Below, piece by piece: positions 1 to 6,230 of a stretch of DNA of 64,000 bases. This DNA is from Leptospira haakeii (GTDB lineage Bacteria > Spirochaetota > Leptospiria > Leptospirales > Leptospiraceae): the NCBI RefSeq assembly GCF_002812045.1, contig NZ_NPEG01000016.1, positions 1 to 64,000 of the forward strand, read 5' to 3'. A program made the translations under genes and the position numbers. Under the pieces are notes generated by a model. It did no database searches. It was not told the origin of the DNA and saw only the letters and a program-made list of their open reading frames with translations. How positions within the stretch are numbered: position 1 is the stretch's first letter; each line of letters starts with the position of its first letter.

Positions 1-126
1 TTCCAAAAGAAAGACAGTATCTCCTTCATGGAAATTATACTTTTCCAGAAGTACTTTAGGAATTGTAGCCCCAGCGGAATTCCCTATTGCCCGAATTGTT
101 GTCTTTTTTACTGATGAAGCATCCAT
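1..126 (-). CDS. MazE/AbrB-type antitoxin (partial, runs off the left edge)
   Basis: This open frame is read from an ATG at 126 down to the window edge, so only the first 42 residues are visible. After a short lead it shows the SpoVT-AbrB swapped-hairpin signature IRAIGNSAGATIPKVLLEKY, which is typical of MazE/VapB DNA-binding antitoxins; the toxin would lie to the left, outside the window. It sits in the first part of a fourth integron-like cassette whose head begins at the GTTAGCC box (246 down to 240). A possible promoter (TTGAAA, then TATTGT) precedes the ATG. Toxin-antitoxin modules are common cargo of sedentary chromosomal integrons. The family call is firm from sequence; the mazEF label is inferred because the toxin is not seen. 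Confidence 0.8.
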   Translation of the reverse strand, partial: MDASSVKKTTIRAIGNSAGATIPKVLLEKYNFHEGDTVFLLE

Positions 127-238
127 GTTATAACAATAGTAATAACTGAATAATTTTCAAGTATTTTATCTGAAAAAAATCAAAAAAGTAACTGAAATAG
201 AAGCTTTTCGAAAAAGAACAAATGTTGTGCTCGATGTT

Positions 239-393
239 CGGCTAACGACCAGTAATTGTCGAAGTTCCGCGAGTCCGAAGGACTTGGCGCGAGACTTGCT
301 TTGCAAGGCGAGTGACAAAGCGGAATTTGGCGAAGCCCAAGCAAGGGTCGCAAAGCGATCCCGAAGCGCCGCGACAATTTTTAGTTATCTGCT
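239..393 (-). repeat. attC-like recombination site, left copy
   Basis: Imperfect palindrome with outer boxes GGCTAAC (240-246) and GTTATCT (384-390) and inner arms AATTGTCG and CGACAATT. The interior, from CGCGAGTCCGAAGGACTT onward, nearly matches the copy at 4304-4462 over about 60 bases, in the same orientation. It follows the HTH gene that stops at 471 and precedes the MazE-type gene, so it is read as the attC of cassette 3 in minus orientation. Orientation is inferred from the genes because the site is nearly symmetric. Confidence 0.7.
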
Positions 394-410
394 GTGCCGC
401 GCCCCGAATT

Positions 411-446
411 CTAACCGGCGTAGCCAAGGAAGGCTAAGCCGGTTAG
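411..446. terminator. Strong hairpin downstream of the cassette HTH gene
   Basis: Two 15-base arms (411-425 and 432-446) pair with one mismatch around an AAGGAA loop, centred on AGCCAAGGAAGGCT. It lies just after the stop of the minus-strand HTH gene and before its attC. No clear U-tract follows, so it may be a structural or bidirectional element rather than a classical terminator. A related hairpin with the core AGCCAAGGACGGCT stands at the head of the same cassette (4261-4280). Confidence 0.5.
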
Positions 447-470
447 GGAACGCAGATAGAATTACGATTT

Positions 471-689
471 TCAGATATCCAATAAGTCTTTGGGCTTAAC
501 CTTTAATCGTTTAGAAAGCTTGAAAATTGAGTTAGCAGTAAAATTAGCCCTGCCCGCTTCAATGTCTTGTAAAGTTCTTACAGGAACAGCGTAATCGCCT
601 TCATCCATATTTTCCTGAGTAAGCCCTTTTTCCTTACGAACTTTCTGAATATTTTTTCCGACTTTTACTAAAAATTCTTCGAAATCCAC
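471..689 (-). CDS. Small Xre-family HTH regulator (cassette-borne)
   Basis: 72 residues from a GTG start at 689. The helix-turn-helix lies in the first 60 residues (KNIQKVRKEKGLTQENMDEG, then VRTLQDIEAG), with the Cro/C1 pattern of a basic first helix and LTQ at the turn. There is no effector domain, so it could be an antitoxin-type autorepressor or a regulator of the neighbouring genes. It is divergent from the second HTH gene (783-1118), and an inverted repeat (689-741) lies between their starts. It is the last gene of cassette 3, after which come a hairpin and the attC. It has no adjacent toxin-like partner that I can recognise. Confidence 0.75.
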   Translation of the reverse strand: MDFEEFLVKVGKNIQKVRKEKGLTQENMDEGDYAVPVRTLQDIEAGRANFTANSIFKLSKRLKVKPKDLLDI

Positions 690-741
690 ACACGGTATAT
701 TGCGGCAGAGTTGACAAAAAGTGAACGCGGTATGCCGTGTG
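689..741. promoter_or_regulatory. Dyad between divergent HTH genes (candidate operator)
   Basis: CACACGG (689-695) and CCGTGTG (735-741) form an inverted pair with further similarity between them (TATTGCGG and CGCGGTAT). A TTGACA box is at 711-716. The position between two divergent Xre-type genes suggests an autoregulatory operator. Inferred from position and symmetry only. Confidence 0.35.
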
Positions 742-782
742 ATATGTATTCTTTACACATCTCTGCTCAAAAAGGTTCTTTT

Positions 783-1118
783 ATGACGAGAAAATCTAAA
801 AACATTGCCCATAGACGGATTAAATCTAGAATTATAAGGAGAATTTCCGAAGAGGAGAAAAATGCTTTCTATCAGCAGCTAAAAGTTGCAAGAATAGAAG
901 CAAATCTTACTCAATCCCAAGTTGCAAAGATCATCAAAAGGAGTAGGAGTCAAATCTCAAAGATAGAATCCGGTAAATGTAGGTTGTACATGGACGAGTT
1001 TTTTAAGTTCATGAAGATTTATAAGAAATCTCCTTTCTTCTTTTACTCTGTATTTACAACCAATGAAGTTATTAAATCACAGAAGAGAGCCCGAGTCAAA
1101 TCTGCGAAGCAGTTTTAA
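783..1118 (+). CDS. Xre-family transcriptional regulator (cassette-borne, opposite strand)
   Basis: About 111 residues from the ATG at 783, chosen because AAAAAGG stands seven bases upstream; an in-frame ATG further upstream has no such site. Residues about 30-85 form a classical Xre HTH: a helix beginning FYQQLKVARIEANLTQSQVA, then a recognition helix with RSRSQISKIESGKCR. The rest is short and basic, ending RARVKSAKQF. It is the only plus-strand gene in the array and converges with hamB. Regulators of this type often accompany defence modules, but no regulatory target is shown here. It could also be the antitoxin of a lost pair. Confidence 0.75.
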   Translation: MTRKSKNIAHRRIKSRIIRRISEEEKNAFYQQLKVARIEANLTQSQVAKIIKRSRSQISKIESGKCRLYMDEFFKFMKIYKKSPFFFYSVFTTNEVIKSQKRARVKSAKQF

Positions 1119-1211
1119 CGAGGGTAGCTAGAACAAGCTAAGGAAAGATTCTGCGTCCCGATCGCGAAGCGTTCGGGTGAATCGGTTCGGAAGAACCGAG
1201 ACAAGCAAATG
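1119..1211. other. Palindromic GC-rich spacer between convergent genes
   Basis: Between the plus-strand HTH gene and the 3' end of hamB lie two inverted pairs: CCCGA...TCGGG around TCGCGAAGCGT, and CGGTTC/GAACCG around GGAA. GC content is higher than in the flanks. It could be a bidirectional terminator or a decayed attC site (a GTTAAAA box can be read on the minus strand near its left end), but the pattern is too weak to call. Confidence 0.35.
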
Positions 1212-3386
1212 CTATCTAATAAGTAACGCTTGAAGTTTCTGCTTCTCATATTCATTTAAATCAGTCTTTTCGAAATCCAAAGCATTTAGAGCATTGATAA
1301 TATTTGCCTCTGCATCGCGTTCCTTTATATATTTAACAAGTTTTCGAACGGCAGATGAAGGTACATCATAATCAAGTAGCATGGATAAATATTTAGGTAA
1401 AAAAGATGACTCTAATTCTGATGCAAAAAAACCATAATCACCAGGCTCCAAATCGTATTGCGGGAATACATATCTTTGCAGTTTATCGATGACCATTAAA
1501 TACTTTGGTAACTTAAAATCGAACCAAGTTCTTGAATAATTTAGGACGTCGTAAACGATCTTATCAATTCGCTCTTGTTCGTCAGGAATTTTATTTTTCC
1601 AATAACTCTGTTCGAGTTGCTTTTTAATTAATCCAGAGATAGATTTGATACGCAAGTAATCCAGAGATACCTTTGCTAATTGAGCAGGGCTCTTTATGCT
1701 AGCATCGCTTCCTGGTAAGGTTTTGAGATACTCCCAAATTAGTTCACAAACCGAATTCAACTGTTTATATGAAGGTAATGACCTCCAAGATAATAGTTCA
1801 TGGTAATAGTCTACGTTACCATCAATCTCCGTGAGAAGATTAAGTTGACCTTCAACAACTATTCCTGAATTTTCTTTTATTATGCTTTTGAGTTCTTCTG
1901 GCAATGAAGAATAATCTTTAAGTTTGTCACGAGACTTTTCATCCATTTCTTCCTGATCAACTTGGATTAACAATTCTTCCGGCGCATCTTCGAGAGTGAT
2001 GATCGGAATATCTAAATCTAATTCATATTGATCTGGCTCGGGATTAAACTTATAAACGTTTCCCGTATAATGTACTTTCATTCTTCCTGATCGACCTGCT
2101 ATGTTTCTATAGTCAAAGTAATCAATTGGTTTGGGTCCTTTTTTTCTATCAAAAAGTACAATATTTTTCGCGACTGTATTTACGCCTTCAATCAATGTTG
2201 ATGTGCAAAATAAATATTTAATATTTTCCTCATTAAATCCATCAACAATTGAACTACCCAAATGGCGCGGCAATGCCCCGTGATGAAATGCTATTGAATA
2301 TTCCAGCAAATGACTTAAACTCCAAGAAGTATGCATATTCTCTTTAACCCATGATATCATTGGATTATTACCATCTGTCTTCAATTGCTGAGATTTTTTT
2401 TCTTTGATAACCTCCAAAAATTCACTAGCCAAAGAAGTTGCCCTTTGAGGAGAAGAACAGTAGATTAGCGTAGATTCTTCCTGATCCAAAAGTAATTCGT
2501 ACAAAATTACTCTCTTTTCTTTATCATTTTTTCTATAAGCTTCCTTTATATCAATTTCATTAACGGCTACAGTTGAATAGTTAGTATGAATCCAATTAAA
2601 GGATAAAGATTCGTGAACTTTCTTTGGGATGCTTCTTACAACAGGCCCGAGTAGATAGAATTTTTTTGTCAGCTTTAGAAGTTTGTAAAAAGCGTGGTTT
2701 AAAGCAATTGATCGTTCATCATCACGCAATAGACTTAATTTATAGAATTCATCTATAACAAAGAAATCTATATCTGGAAAATCTTTATATTCAACAACCC
2801 TTTCTGCTGTAAATAGGAAAAGATTAGATCTATTTTCAATAGGCTTTTGACTAGTTGATACAATGGAATCGTATGTTTCTGAATACTTTCGCAACTTCTT
2901 TCTTGTCTCGTCCAGAAGGGCTAAGGTAGGTTGAATTATGACTATGTTTTTATATATCTTACTAGCAACGATTTCTTCTATCAGTATACTTTTCCCGAAA
3001 CTAGTTGGAGCGCTAATTATTACACTTTCTTTTGATAAAAGTTTTTGCGAAATTTGCAACTGCTCTTCATGCAAGAAGACATTCGGTATATGTCTTGACT
3101 TGTGAAATTCATGGCGTAATTGGCTACTCCCAAGAATTTCAAAATCGGATAGATAAGGATACAATCCAGCAACATCCAACAAATCATACCAAATTGCTGA
3201 TGTAGCCGTGTTCACTTTTTTGAATTTATCGAAAATTCTAATAAGAATTTCTCTGCCTTCACTTTCTTTACCAGGAGTTAATAATTGCTCCGAGCAAAAT
3301 TTTGCGAGCGAGAAACTATCTTCAAAACTGTATTCTTCTTTTTGATTAATATAATCTAATGCGTTAGAATAATTTTCAAAACTCAT
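1212..3386 (-). CDS. hamB: HamB-like SF2 helicase of a Hachiman-type antiphage system
   Basis: 724 residues from the ATG at 3386, which overlaps the hamA stop as ATGA and has AAGGA upstream. Superfamily 2 helicase motifs appear in order: Walker A SAPTSFGKS (about 125-133), DEFY box VIDEFYKL (about 210-217), motif V TLIEGVNTVAKNIVLF (about 397-412) and motif VI NIAGRSGRMK (about 428-437). The N-terminal 120 and C-terminal 280 residues are family-specific helical regions. In Hachiman, HamB is a DNA-binding ATPase/helicase that holds the HamA nuclease in check until damaged or invading DNA is met. A helicase directly downstream of a DUF1837-like protein is the defining gene pair. The module sits in an integron-like cassette, which suggests horizontal spread. 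Confidence 0.85.
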   Translation of the reverse strand: MSFENYSNALDYINQKEEYSFEDSFSLAKFCSEQLLTPGKESEGREILIRIFDKFKKVNTATSAIWYDLLDVAGLYPYLSDFEILGSSQLRHEFHKSRHIPNVFLHEEQLQISQKLLSKESVIISAPTSFGKSILIEEIVASKIYKNIVIIQPTLALLDETRKKLRKYSETYDSIVSTSQKPIENRSNLFLFTAERVVEYKDFPDIDFFVIDEFYKLSLLRDDERSIALNHAFYKLLKLTKKFYLLGPVVRSIPKKVHESLSFNWIHTNYSTVAVNEIDIKEAYRKNDKEKRVILYELLLDQEESTLIYCSSPQRATSLASEFLEVIKEKKSQQLKTDGNNPMISWVKENMHTSWSLSHLLEYSIAFHHGALPRHLGSSIVDGFNEENIKYLFCTSTLIEGVNTVAKNIVLFDRKKGPKPIDYFDYRNIAGRSGRMKVHYTGNVYKFNPEPDQYELDLDIPIITLEDAPEELLIQVDQEEMDEKSRDKLKDYSSLPEELKSIIKENSGIVVEGQLNLLTEIDGNVDYYHELLSWRSLPSYKQLNSVCELIWEYLKTLPGSDASIKSPAQLAKVSLDYLRIKSISGLIKKQLEQSYWKNKIPDEQERIDKIVYDVLNYSRTWFDFKLPKYLMVIDKLQRYVFPQYDLEPGDYGFFASELESSFLPKYLSMLLDYDVPSSAVRKLVKYIKERDAEANIINALNALDFEKTDLNEYEKQKLQALLIR

Positions 3387-4225
3387 ATTCCTTGCATCCT
3401 TTTTAATCTGGTATCTAATTCTTGATTTAATGCATCTTTGTCCGGCACAGGAAGTAACATTAAAATTAATTCGAAATTGCCAGCGTTTACTTTTGAGCAA
3501 AACTCTTTATGTAGGTCTTTTAATTCTCTTTTCAACTCTGTTATGTACTGAGGGGTATTATCATTATGCGACACAATAGTTGGGCTACTATAAGTGCAAA
3601 CAAGGGCTAATACTATTGTAGAGAAGACAACGTCTAATCTTTGTTTTTTATCTAACAGCTGCCTCCAGTCATTTATGTCCTTGACATCTTGTGGAAGCTT
3701 CTTTGCCAGAAGAGAAAATTCAGATCTAATGTAATCGGCTTTCAGATGATATTTAACATCATTTAATAATTCATCAATACCATCTTTGCCGTTTTTATAT
3801 AATTTTGATTCGCCCAGCCATAATCTTTTTTTTCCTGCTTCTTCACTAGCCTGTATGGCATCAAATCCATGTACAACAGTGTTATTCGAATCCTTAAAAT
3901 ATATTTTGCTAATAAGAGGAGTCGTTCCGCAAAATTCACGAAGCAAGAGGTGAAGGATTAGTTCACCAAACTCTCCTCTCCTTTGATACTTATCGGTCGT
4001 ATAAACTGCGGTAGCTGCCTCTTGGATTCGATCAACAATATCTTGCATTGGAACGCCAACGCCTTCGTGATATCCGAAGGCAAATTCCGGAATTACTGCC
4101 CGAATAATATCAACCAATTCCTTTAAACGAAATTGTTTCTGATCGTATCCCACATTGAAAGCTTTAAGCCCTGTCTCATTAATTAATTCGTCGATTACTA
4201 GTTCAGATTTAAATGGTCTTCTCAT
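3383..4225 (-). CDS. hamA: HamA-like DUF1837 effector nuclease of a Hachiman-type system
   Basis: 280 residues from the ATG at 4225; a longer frame would run back into the attC site, so it is not used. The middle of the protein carries the HamA/DUF1837 signature: RRGEFGELILHLLLREF (about 82-98), then HGFDAI (D122) and LWLGESKLY (E139, K141). This gives a D...ExK arrangement like the PD-(D/E)xK nuclease fold. The C-terminal third is helical. Known Hachiman HamA is the DNA-degrading effector released by HamB. The stop overlaps the hamB start, so the two are translationally coupled. The 78-base leader begins with a hairpin (4261-4280). The catalytic assignment is by motif only. Confidence 0.85.
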   Translation of the reverse strand: MRRPFKSELVIDELINETGLKAFNVGYDQKQFRLKELVDIIRAVIPEFAFGYHEGVGVPMQDIVDRIQEAATAVYTTDKYQRRGEFGELILHLLLREFCGTTPLISKIYFKDSNNTVVHGFDAIQASEEAGKKRLWLGESKLYKNGKDGIDELLNDVKYHLKADYIRSEFSLLAKKLPQDVKDINDWRQLLDKKQRLDVVFSTIVLALVCTYSSPTIVSHNDNTPQYITELKRELKDLHKEFCSKVNAGNFELILMLLPVPDKDALNQELDTRLKRMQGI

Positions 4226-4303
4226 GATCTTAAGTGTCTCTATGTTAGAAATTATATTTAGCCAGCCAAGGACGGCTGGCGTCTTAATGAGGGGCGCGGC
4301 ATG

Positions 4304-4462
4304 GCAGATAACGAACAAGGCTTGACGACGTTTCGCGAGTCCGAAGGACTTGGCGCGAGACTTGCCACTGCAAGGCGAGTGACAAAGCGAAATGTGCCGA
4401 AGGCCAAGCGAGAGTTGCGAAGCAAGCTCGAAGCGATGCGTCAGAGCCGAAAGTTATACGCC
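4304..4462 (-). repeat. attC-like recombination site, middle copy
   Basis: Outer boxes AGATAAC (4306-4312) and GTTATAC (4453-4459); inner arms GGCTTGACG and CGTCAGAGCC pair with a bulge, as attC L-boxes do. The interior is nearly identical to blocks of the copies at 239-393 and 5276-5433. It lies 18 bases beyond the stop of the four-helix membrane protein gene (4477), so it is read as the attC of cassette 2. A frame that happens to be open across it is not regarded as a gene. Confidence 0.75.
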
Positions 4463-4476
4463 GTTGTTTATTTGAC

Positions 4477-5253
4477 CTATCTCCGGTACAAATGATATAT
4501 CAAAGGTCCTTTGATTTTCCATTTCTCACGTGAATTTGCGCGAATTGAAAGAGCATGGAATAGATTAGATTCTACGAATCGATTTAGATTTAAAACTGTA
4601 TATCTATAGCTAATATAGTGGCTTAGTAACAAAATTGAAAATACGGTTACAGTGATACAAATGAAATTATTATCAAACTGATACCCTCTTTCGATGTATC
4701 TTTGATAATAGCTCAAATATATCCAGGAAGTTGCCCCCGATAAAATTATGGCAATGAGTGATGATCCGTTTCCATGCATTAGATCTGTTAATGAATCATT
4801 TCTACCATTTATTCTTTCAAGCTCAGGGTCTTCCGCTCGTAATCGATGCCAAATAATATTTATGATACGCCATAGTGACTTTTCATTCAACGCAGAACTA
4901 TCTCCTAACGTCTTGATAAACCGGAAAACTTTCTTCCATTGACTAAATCCATTATAATTCGGGTACTTTGTAAATTTTATGAGCCTTGCTCTTATCAGGT
5001 CCCTTACAAACTTATAATATTCTGTCCTTGGATAAAGCGGAAGATGCCAAAAACATAAATGATGAAGCATACTAATAAGAAAGCCTATGCCACCAACATA
5101 CGCGATGGATATAGTTAAATCAATCTTGATGGAACCTAACATATTGTAAAAATGCCGGTTCGGCAATAATGCAGTGCTTATGAAGGAGAATGAATATCCA
5201 AGATATATAGCTACTGGGAAAATATATCTAATTATTTTATTGAATTCAGTCAT
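4477..5253 (-). CDS. Cassette-borne membrane protein of unknown function
   Basis: 258 residues from the ATG at 5253, 25 bases inside the cassette head. Four likely membrane helices lie near residues 9-29, 43-64, 167-187 and 198-218. They are arranged as two hairpins around a soluble, basic and aromatic-rich region of about 100 residues (70-165). No catalytic motif is recognised. It is alone in its cassette, is followed directly by an attC-like site, and has low-GC codon use like its neighbours in the array. Being next to a Hachiman module makes a defence or membrane-effector role possible, but this is guilt by association only. Confidence 0.75.
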   Translation of the reverse strand: MTEFNKIIRYIFPVAIYLGYSFSFISTALLPNRHFYNMLGSIKIDLTISIAYVGGIGFLISMLHHLCFWHLPLYPRTEYYKFVRDLIRARLIKFTKYPNYNGFSQWKKVFRFIKTLGDSSALNEKSLWRIINIIWHRLRAEDPELERINGRNDSLTDLMHGNGSSLIAIILSGATSWIYLSYYQRYIERGYQFDNNFICITVTVFSILLLSHYISYRYTVLNLNRFVESNLFHALSIRANSREKWKIKGPLIYHLYRR

Positions 5254-5275
5254 ACAGAAAAATGATTAAACAATG

Positions 5276-5433
5276 GCGTATAACGACCAAGGCTTGACGA
5301 CGTTTCGCGGGTGCACAAGCACTTGGCGCGAGGCTTGCCCAGCAAGACGAGTGACAAAGCGAAATGTGCCGAAGGCCGAGCGAGAGTTGCGTAGCAATCT
5401 CGAAGCGATGCGTCAGAGCCGATAGTTAGACGC
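5276..5433 (-). repeat. attC-like recombination site, right copy
   Basis: Outer boxes GTATAAC (5278-5284) and GTTAGAC (5425-5431). The inner arms GGCTTGACGACG and GCGATGCGTCAGAGCC pair imperfectly. The right half (GACAAAGCGAAATGTGCCGA onward) repeats the middle copy closely, while the left half differs by a short block (GGGTGCACAAGCACTTGG). It lies 20 bases after the stop of the 127-residue membrane protein gene (5452), so it is the attC of cassette 1. Confidence 0.75.
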
Positions 5434-5451
5434 TGGCGCGGAACTTATTAT

Positions 5452-5835
5452 TTAATCAGTTTCTGATTCGATCGCTTCAACCATCTTAACTTTTATTGTT
5501 TTAGATTTCTCAGTAAGCAATTTTCTTTTAGATAAAGCCATGCCAATACTAAGAAGAAATAGTAAACCAAAGACAATAGTTGAAACTAAATTAGAATATT
5601 TAGATATTTCCTGAATATAGGCAGTAAGAAAACCAGCCGTAGTAGAAGCAAGAATGGAAGCAATCAAGAACCAAACTTCATAATCAGCTAATGCTGCGGC
5701 ATTAACCATTCTAATTTCGATCGATTCAGGAAGCGAAATAGCAATATTCATACCCTTGCTAACAGGATTTGCACCAGGATTCTTGAAATCTTTAGTGGTG
5801 GCTTCTATATGAATCTTTTTTACATTCTTTTTCAT
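5452..5835 (-). CDS. Small two-helix membrane protein (cassette 1, second gene)
   Basis: 127 residues; the ATG at 5835 overlaps the stop of the upstream gene as ATGA, so the two are translationally coupled. The first 50 residues are polar (KKNVKKIHIEATTKDFKNPG), then come two membrane helices near 54-74 and 83-101, and a short basic tail. No family is recognised. Coupling to a Cas2/SinR-like partner inside one mobile cassette suggests a two-component unit, for instance a toxin or membrane effector with its partner. This is inference from layout only. Confidence 0.7.
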   Translation of the reverse strand: MKKNVKKIHIEATTKDFKNPGANPVSKGMNIAISLPESIEIRMVNAAALADYEVWFLIASILASTTAGFLTAYIQEISKYSNLVSTIVFGLLFLLSIGMALSKRKLLTEKSKTIKVKMVEAIESETD

Positions 5836-6131
5836 TTAGTTAGCCCGTTAATGCTATTCCACAAATCTTTCGAAAGCAAACCGTTATAATTTCCTCCCTG
5901 CATAAGTGGAGTCATAACTAAATTAACAATTTTGTTATTAGCATTATTAACTTTAACTAAGCCATCTAAAATACTGTCCCACTGAGTTTGTCCTTGAACT
6001 TTAACGATGTAGAAAGTATTCAAGGGTCTAACCCACGCATAGGGCTTGATAACTAATTTCAATTCTTCAGTAACTTTGTTATGTACCTGCTGATTGGCAG
6101 CATGAATATCCCATGAGAGCACAAAATGCAT
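5832..6131 (-). CDS. Small Cas2/SinR-like ferredoxin-fold protein (cassette 1, first gene)
   Basis: 99 residues from the ATG at 6131, 41 bases inside the cassette head. It begins MHFVLSWDIHA, the hydrophobic strand followed by a conserved Asp seen at the start of Cas2 and SinR/VapD-type proteins. It then has a helix, the sequence WVRPLNTFYIVKV, which matches the second and third strands of that fold, and a further helix. It is not near cas1 or a CRISPR array, so a spacer-acquisition role is unlikely. Solitary Cas2-like/VapD proteins are often RNases in toxin-antitoxin pairs. The fold assignment is by pattern, not search, and remains moderate. Confidence 0.6.
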   Translation of the reverse strand: MHFVLSWDIHAANQQVHNKVTEELKLVIKPYAWVRPLNTFYIVKVQGQTQWDSILDGLVKVNNANNKIVNLVMTPLMQGGNYNGLLSKDLWNSINGLTK

Positions 6132-6163
6132 ATATCAGTTTTCCTATTAAATTAAAATTTTGA

Positions 6164-6230
6164 GCGCTTGCGTCTAACTCCAAGTATCCGTATATTCGCC
6201 CATGAAATGCATGGGCGAATGTTCGCAAAG
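6164..6230 (-). other. Candidate attI-like attachment region at the end of the recombinase gene
   Basis: Directly after the recombinase stop (6231) there is a perfect 11-bp inverted repeat (arms 6194-6204 and 6210-6220, five-base loop), then GTTAGACGC on the minus strand (6178-6170), which is the cassette 1 head box. No second half-palindrome of attC type exists here, so this is read as the primary attachment site, or at least the insertion junction, rather than an attC. The hairpin could equally be the recombinase terminator. Confidence 0.5.

Noticed and set aside
227..499. Open frame across the left attC-like site
   Set aside because: It lies within the palindromic repeat and has no protein family features; a similar open frame occurs across the middle copy (4301-4495) and is treated the same way.
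3387..3500. Longer start of hamB
   Set aside because: It would overlap hamA by over 110 bases; the ATG at 3386 with AAGGA and ATGA overlap is better.
4226..4318. Longer start of hamA
   Set aside because: The added region runs back through the cassette head hairpin into the attC site.
5832..6131. Cas2-like gene as part of a CRISPR-Cas locus
   Set aside because: No cas1, no repeats with regular spacers and no leader are nearby.
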